Notes under the pieces: model-generated
What the model was told of the DNA's origin: nothing
Seen by the model: only the letters and a program-made list of their open reading frames with translations
The model's database searches: none
Program-made: the position numbers and the translations under genes
Shown here: piece by piece, positions 61,975-64,000 of the stretch
Layout: every line of letters starts with the position of its first letter
Numbering within the stretch: position 1 is the first letter of the stretch
Assembly (NCBI GenBank): GCA_002077065.1
Contig: NAJO01000019.1
Coordinates: forward strand, 248,001-312,000
DNA: 64,000 nucleotides
DNA from: Cryoendolithus antarcticus
Taxonomy: Eukaryota > Ascomycota > Dothideomycetes > Cladosporiales > Cladosporiaceae
Direction of reading: 5' to 3'

Positions 61975-63582
61975 ATTGACAGATATGTGCAGCGACTTCG
62001 AATGTTGTAGGACCCTGTGCGTCGTTTGTGGGAAACTGCCGCGTCTGTACTGGTCGATATGCAAGCAAGGAGGAAGAAATCACGACTGACGAGAGCAGGA
62101 GACAAAAGAGGAGAGGCTACCAACCTTGTTATGCATGAGGAGGCGCCCTTACAATACAAAGCACAGGTCACGGCTCCGCACTCCCTGCGATCCCGCAAAC
62201 CTAGGGGCATCCATCTAGCGAATCTCGACGACGCAAGCTTGATCTGCGAAGTCCCGAGCACCCACGCTGGACGAGAGGAGCACCACAAGCAACTAGCAAG
62301 TCGCGGCGCCATCATCGAAAGCTCCATCTCCACGTTCGCTCCGCCCGAACGCAAGCTGGTGCTGGTCACGTCCACGAACGACGCGACGTCAAACATAGCT
62401 ATCCCGGAGTGGTTAGGCGTCCTTTGCATCCGAGAACGCGGTTGGTCGGTAGAGGGTAACGGCCACTTACGGCTCCTCCCTTTCGACTAGTGAGACGCAG
62501 GCGGGCAAGCGGGTACACTGAGGCTGCTAGAGGGTTAAGAAGTCACTGGACTATCCTGTGAGGATTCGGGGTGAGATCTTCAGTGATCCAGGTGTGTGGT
62601 CGTTCGTGGGACTCCTGGAGCGATCTCGACTACCTTGCACGAATCAGACGATGGGCAACACCTGCACCGATTGCTCCAGAGATCCGGACAGGCGGAAGAG
62701 GTTCCAGAGGCGTCGTCTCGCAGCAGGGCTAGTGCACTCTATCGAAGCCATGGGCGCCGATCACTTGCGGGGGAATCTGGGGTATGCACGGTACGGACCA
62801 AGGTCGAGGCTCATCCGAGAGTGCGCAACGCAAGGCCATCGAGAGGACAGGAGTCATGTATTTCAAATAGGTAGGCCATCGCAGCATCCTCGCACGCTGC
62901 GCTCCAGCTATCGCGCCCGCTGTTCACCAACAAGGAGCAATCATCAGAATGGCCATTGATCGCGGAATGTCCTCCGTCCGCCAAATCTCTTGGCGGAAGC
63001 ATGCGGTAGCGCGTGTGTGTCAGGTAACCTTATTCCCGGAACCCGTGACTTGCCATCGCTCGTGAGAGTGTTGCAATATCACACCACTTGGCAGCTCCTG
63101 AAGCTCGAGGCCGACCGGACGTCGGACGTCGGACGAGACGGCTGTCGAAGATGCCGGTACACCGTGGAGATGTATGAAACCGCGGTAGGAAATGTCGGTA
63201 GAGAGCCGTTGATGACTGTTCGTGATAGCAAGACAAGGTCCGACAGCTTGGCGGTCGATGGCTCGTCTCGTCTGAGTTACCAAATATAGCTCCTCCAAAT
63301 AAACAGGCGGCCGGGAATCGAGCAGAGGAATCAAGGTGTCGATGGCAAGCCTATAGATATAATGTATTCTGAAGGCATCAGCACCAACAAGTCAGAGATC
63401 TCACGTCGGCGAACGAGCGGATTACTGATCCGCGATGGAGCCCTCAGATTACCAACCACATTGTCAGACGCAATATGTTGCGCGCCAGCAGTGTCGTCTG
63501 GTTAAGGACCACGCAGCGGAGAGAGTGCTTGTCGTGCCATACGTAATTTCATGATTCCGTCTGCTTACATACCGCTTCACAC
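61975..63582. other. Intergenic region, no supported gene
   Basis: 1.6 kb. Long overlapping frames at 61830-62429 (minus) and 62017-62490 (plus) cover the transporter's 5' region and show no domain. Between 62.56 and 62.88 kb three plus frames are partly open, one with MGNTCTDCSRDPD; no consistent spliced product could be built. No RNA gene noticed. Confidence 0.45.
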
Positions 63583-64000
63583 CTACCACTCAAGCGGCTC
63601 CTCCACCGCCTCGCCCCTATTCGTCTTGGGAACGGGTGCAGCCTTGACCTTCACAGCCCCAACCCGATGCCTACTCAAATACCCGCTGCCATCTAACCAA
63701 GGCGTCTCCTCACTTCTCCTCTTCTCAAACCTCGAGATCTTCTCGTCCTTCATCAACGTGAGGCCAATCTCATCTAAGCCCTCAAGCAGACACTTCCGCC
63801 TGAAGTCGTCCACTTCGAATGTAGCCAGCTTCTTACCGTCCGCAGACTTGACAGTGTTGGTCTCGAGATCGACCTCGATCTCGCGGCCAGCTTCAGCCTC
63901 TGCGAAGACGGCTTTCAAGGCTTCAGGGTCGTCGACCTGGAGAGGGAGCATGCCATTCTTGAAGGTGTTGTTGTAGAAGATGTCGCCGAAGGACGAGGCG
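63583..64000 (-). CDS. LEU1: 3-isopropylmalate dehydratase, C-terminal end (5' part beyond the window)
   Basis: Open from base 64000 to the stop at 63583; 138 residues of the swivel (LeuD-like) domain. It begins SSFGDIFYNNTFKNGMLPLQ, then LEGLDEIGLTLMKDEKISRF, ETPWLDGSGYLSRHRV and the end EAVEEPLEW. FGDIF.NN..KNG.LP is the typical active-site-side block of the small domain, which in fungi is fused C-terminally to the aconitase-like large domain (Leu1). The enzyme isomerises 2- to 3-isopropylmalate in leucine synthesis with a 4Fe-4S cluster carried by the large domain, outside this window. No intron in the visible part. Confidence 0.93.
   Translation of the reverse strand, partial: ASSFGDIFYNNTFKNGMLPLQVDDPEALKAVFAEAEAGREIEVDLETNTVKSADGKKLATFEVDDFRRKCLLEGLDEIGLTLMKDEKISRFEKRRSEETPWLDGSGYLSRHRVGAVKVKAAPVPKTNRGEAVEEPLEW

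Noticed and set aside
61830..62490. Two long overlapping frames (minus 199 residues, plus 157 residues)
   Set aside because: They overlap the transporter's first exons or lie in its 5' region, have no domains and are mutually antisense.
1..64000. Search for tRNA, rRNA, CRISPR arrays and transposable elements
   Set aside because: No tRNA A/B-box pair, no regular spaced repeats, no transposase or reverse-transcriptase motifs and no terminal repeats were recognised by eye.

Overview
The window is nuclear DNA of a filamentous ascomycete. Genes are dense, face both ways, and are cut by short introns (mostly 47-70 bases) with GTRNGT donors, CTGAC/CTAAC branch sites and YAG acceptors. The protein set is typical of Pezizomycotina, and several families (DUF6594, CAP59-type mannosyltransferase, AIM19, fungal Hsp70-like ATPases, intracellular LysM proteins) point to Dothideomycetes, perhaps Capnodiales/Mycosphaerellales. 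The class is an inference; no rRNA or marker gene is present. I recognised no tRNA, rRNA or CRISPR array and no intact transposon.

Layout. 1-12 kb: 3'-truncated R3H-SUZ RNA-binding protein (-), zinc-knuckle/RS protein (+), SPX-domain VTC5-like protein (+), AIM19-like mitochondrial protein (+), endosulfine Igo1 (-), SPOUT methyltransferase Sfm1 (+), a membrane protein of unknown function (-). 12-31 kb: cystathionine beta-lyase (-) divergent from a glycerate-kinase-like P-loop kinase (+) across a Gcn4/CPC1-type site, peroxisomal Fox2 (+), an unknown protein with a conserved Cys-rich tail (+), TIP41 (-), a beta-lactamase-like hydrolase (-), a GT69 mannosyltransferase (+), glutamate 5-kinase (-) divergent from Aurora kinase (+), Atp23 (-) divergent from a Hos3-type histone deacetylase (+). 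35-37 kb: a 56-residue protein whose ATG is split from the rest by an intron, and an intracellular LysM protein (-).

38-54 kb is an accessory block unlike the rest. It holds a DUF1275 membrane protein, two tandem Cys-rich secreted proteins, a small PPxY protein, a Ser/Thr-rich single-pass membrane protein, an intact Hsp70-like ATPase, an intact carotenoid oxygenase, a 2-oxoglutarate/Fe(II) oxygenase-like gene and an intact cytochrome P450. At least four of these carry in-frame stops or a frameshift inside otherwise conserved reading frames, and a fifth has a probable frame break, so the block looks like a nest of recently decaying accessory genes among living ones. 54-64 kb returns to ordinary content: an RNF216-like RBR ubiquitin ligase (+), a low-complexity protein with an in-frame TAG (-), a DUF6594 membrane protein (-), an acetate/ammonium transporter of the GPR1/FUN34/YaaH family (-) and the C-terminal end of 3-isopropylmalate dehydratase (-).

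The core genes do not form one pathway: they cover amino-acid synthesis (Met, Pro, Leu), TOR/PP2A signalling (Igo1, Tip41), phosphate sensing, peroxisomal beta-oxidation and chromosome segregation. The only group that might act together is carotenoid oxygenase, oxygenase-like gene and P450 (47.6-53.7 kb), and its middle member is broken. Intron borders are my manual calls from codon phase and splice motifs and may be off by a base or two.
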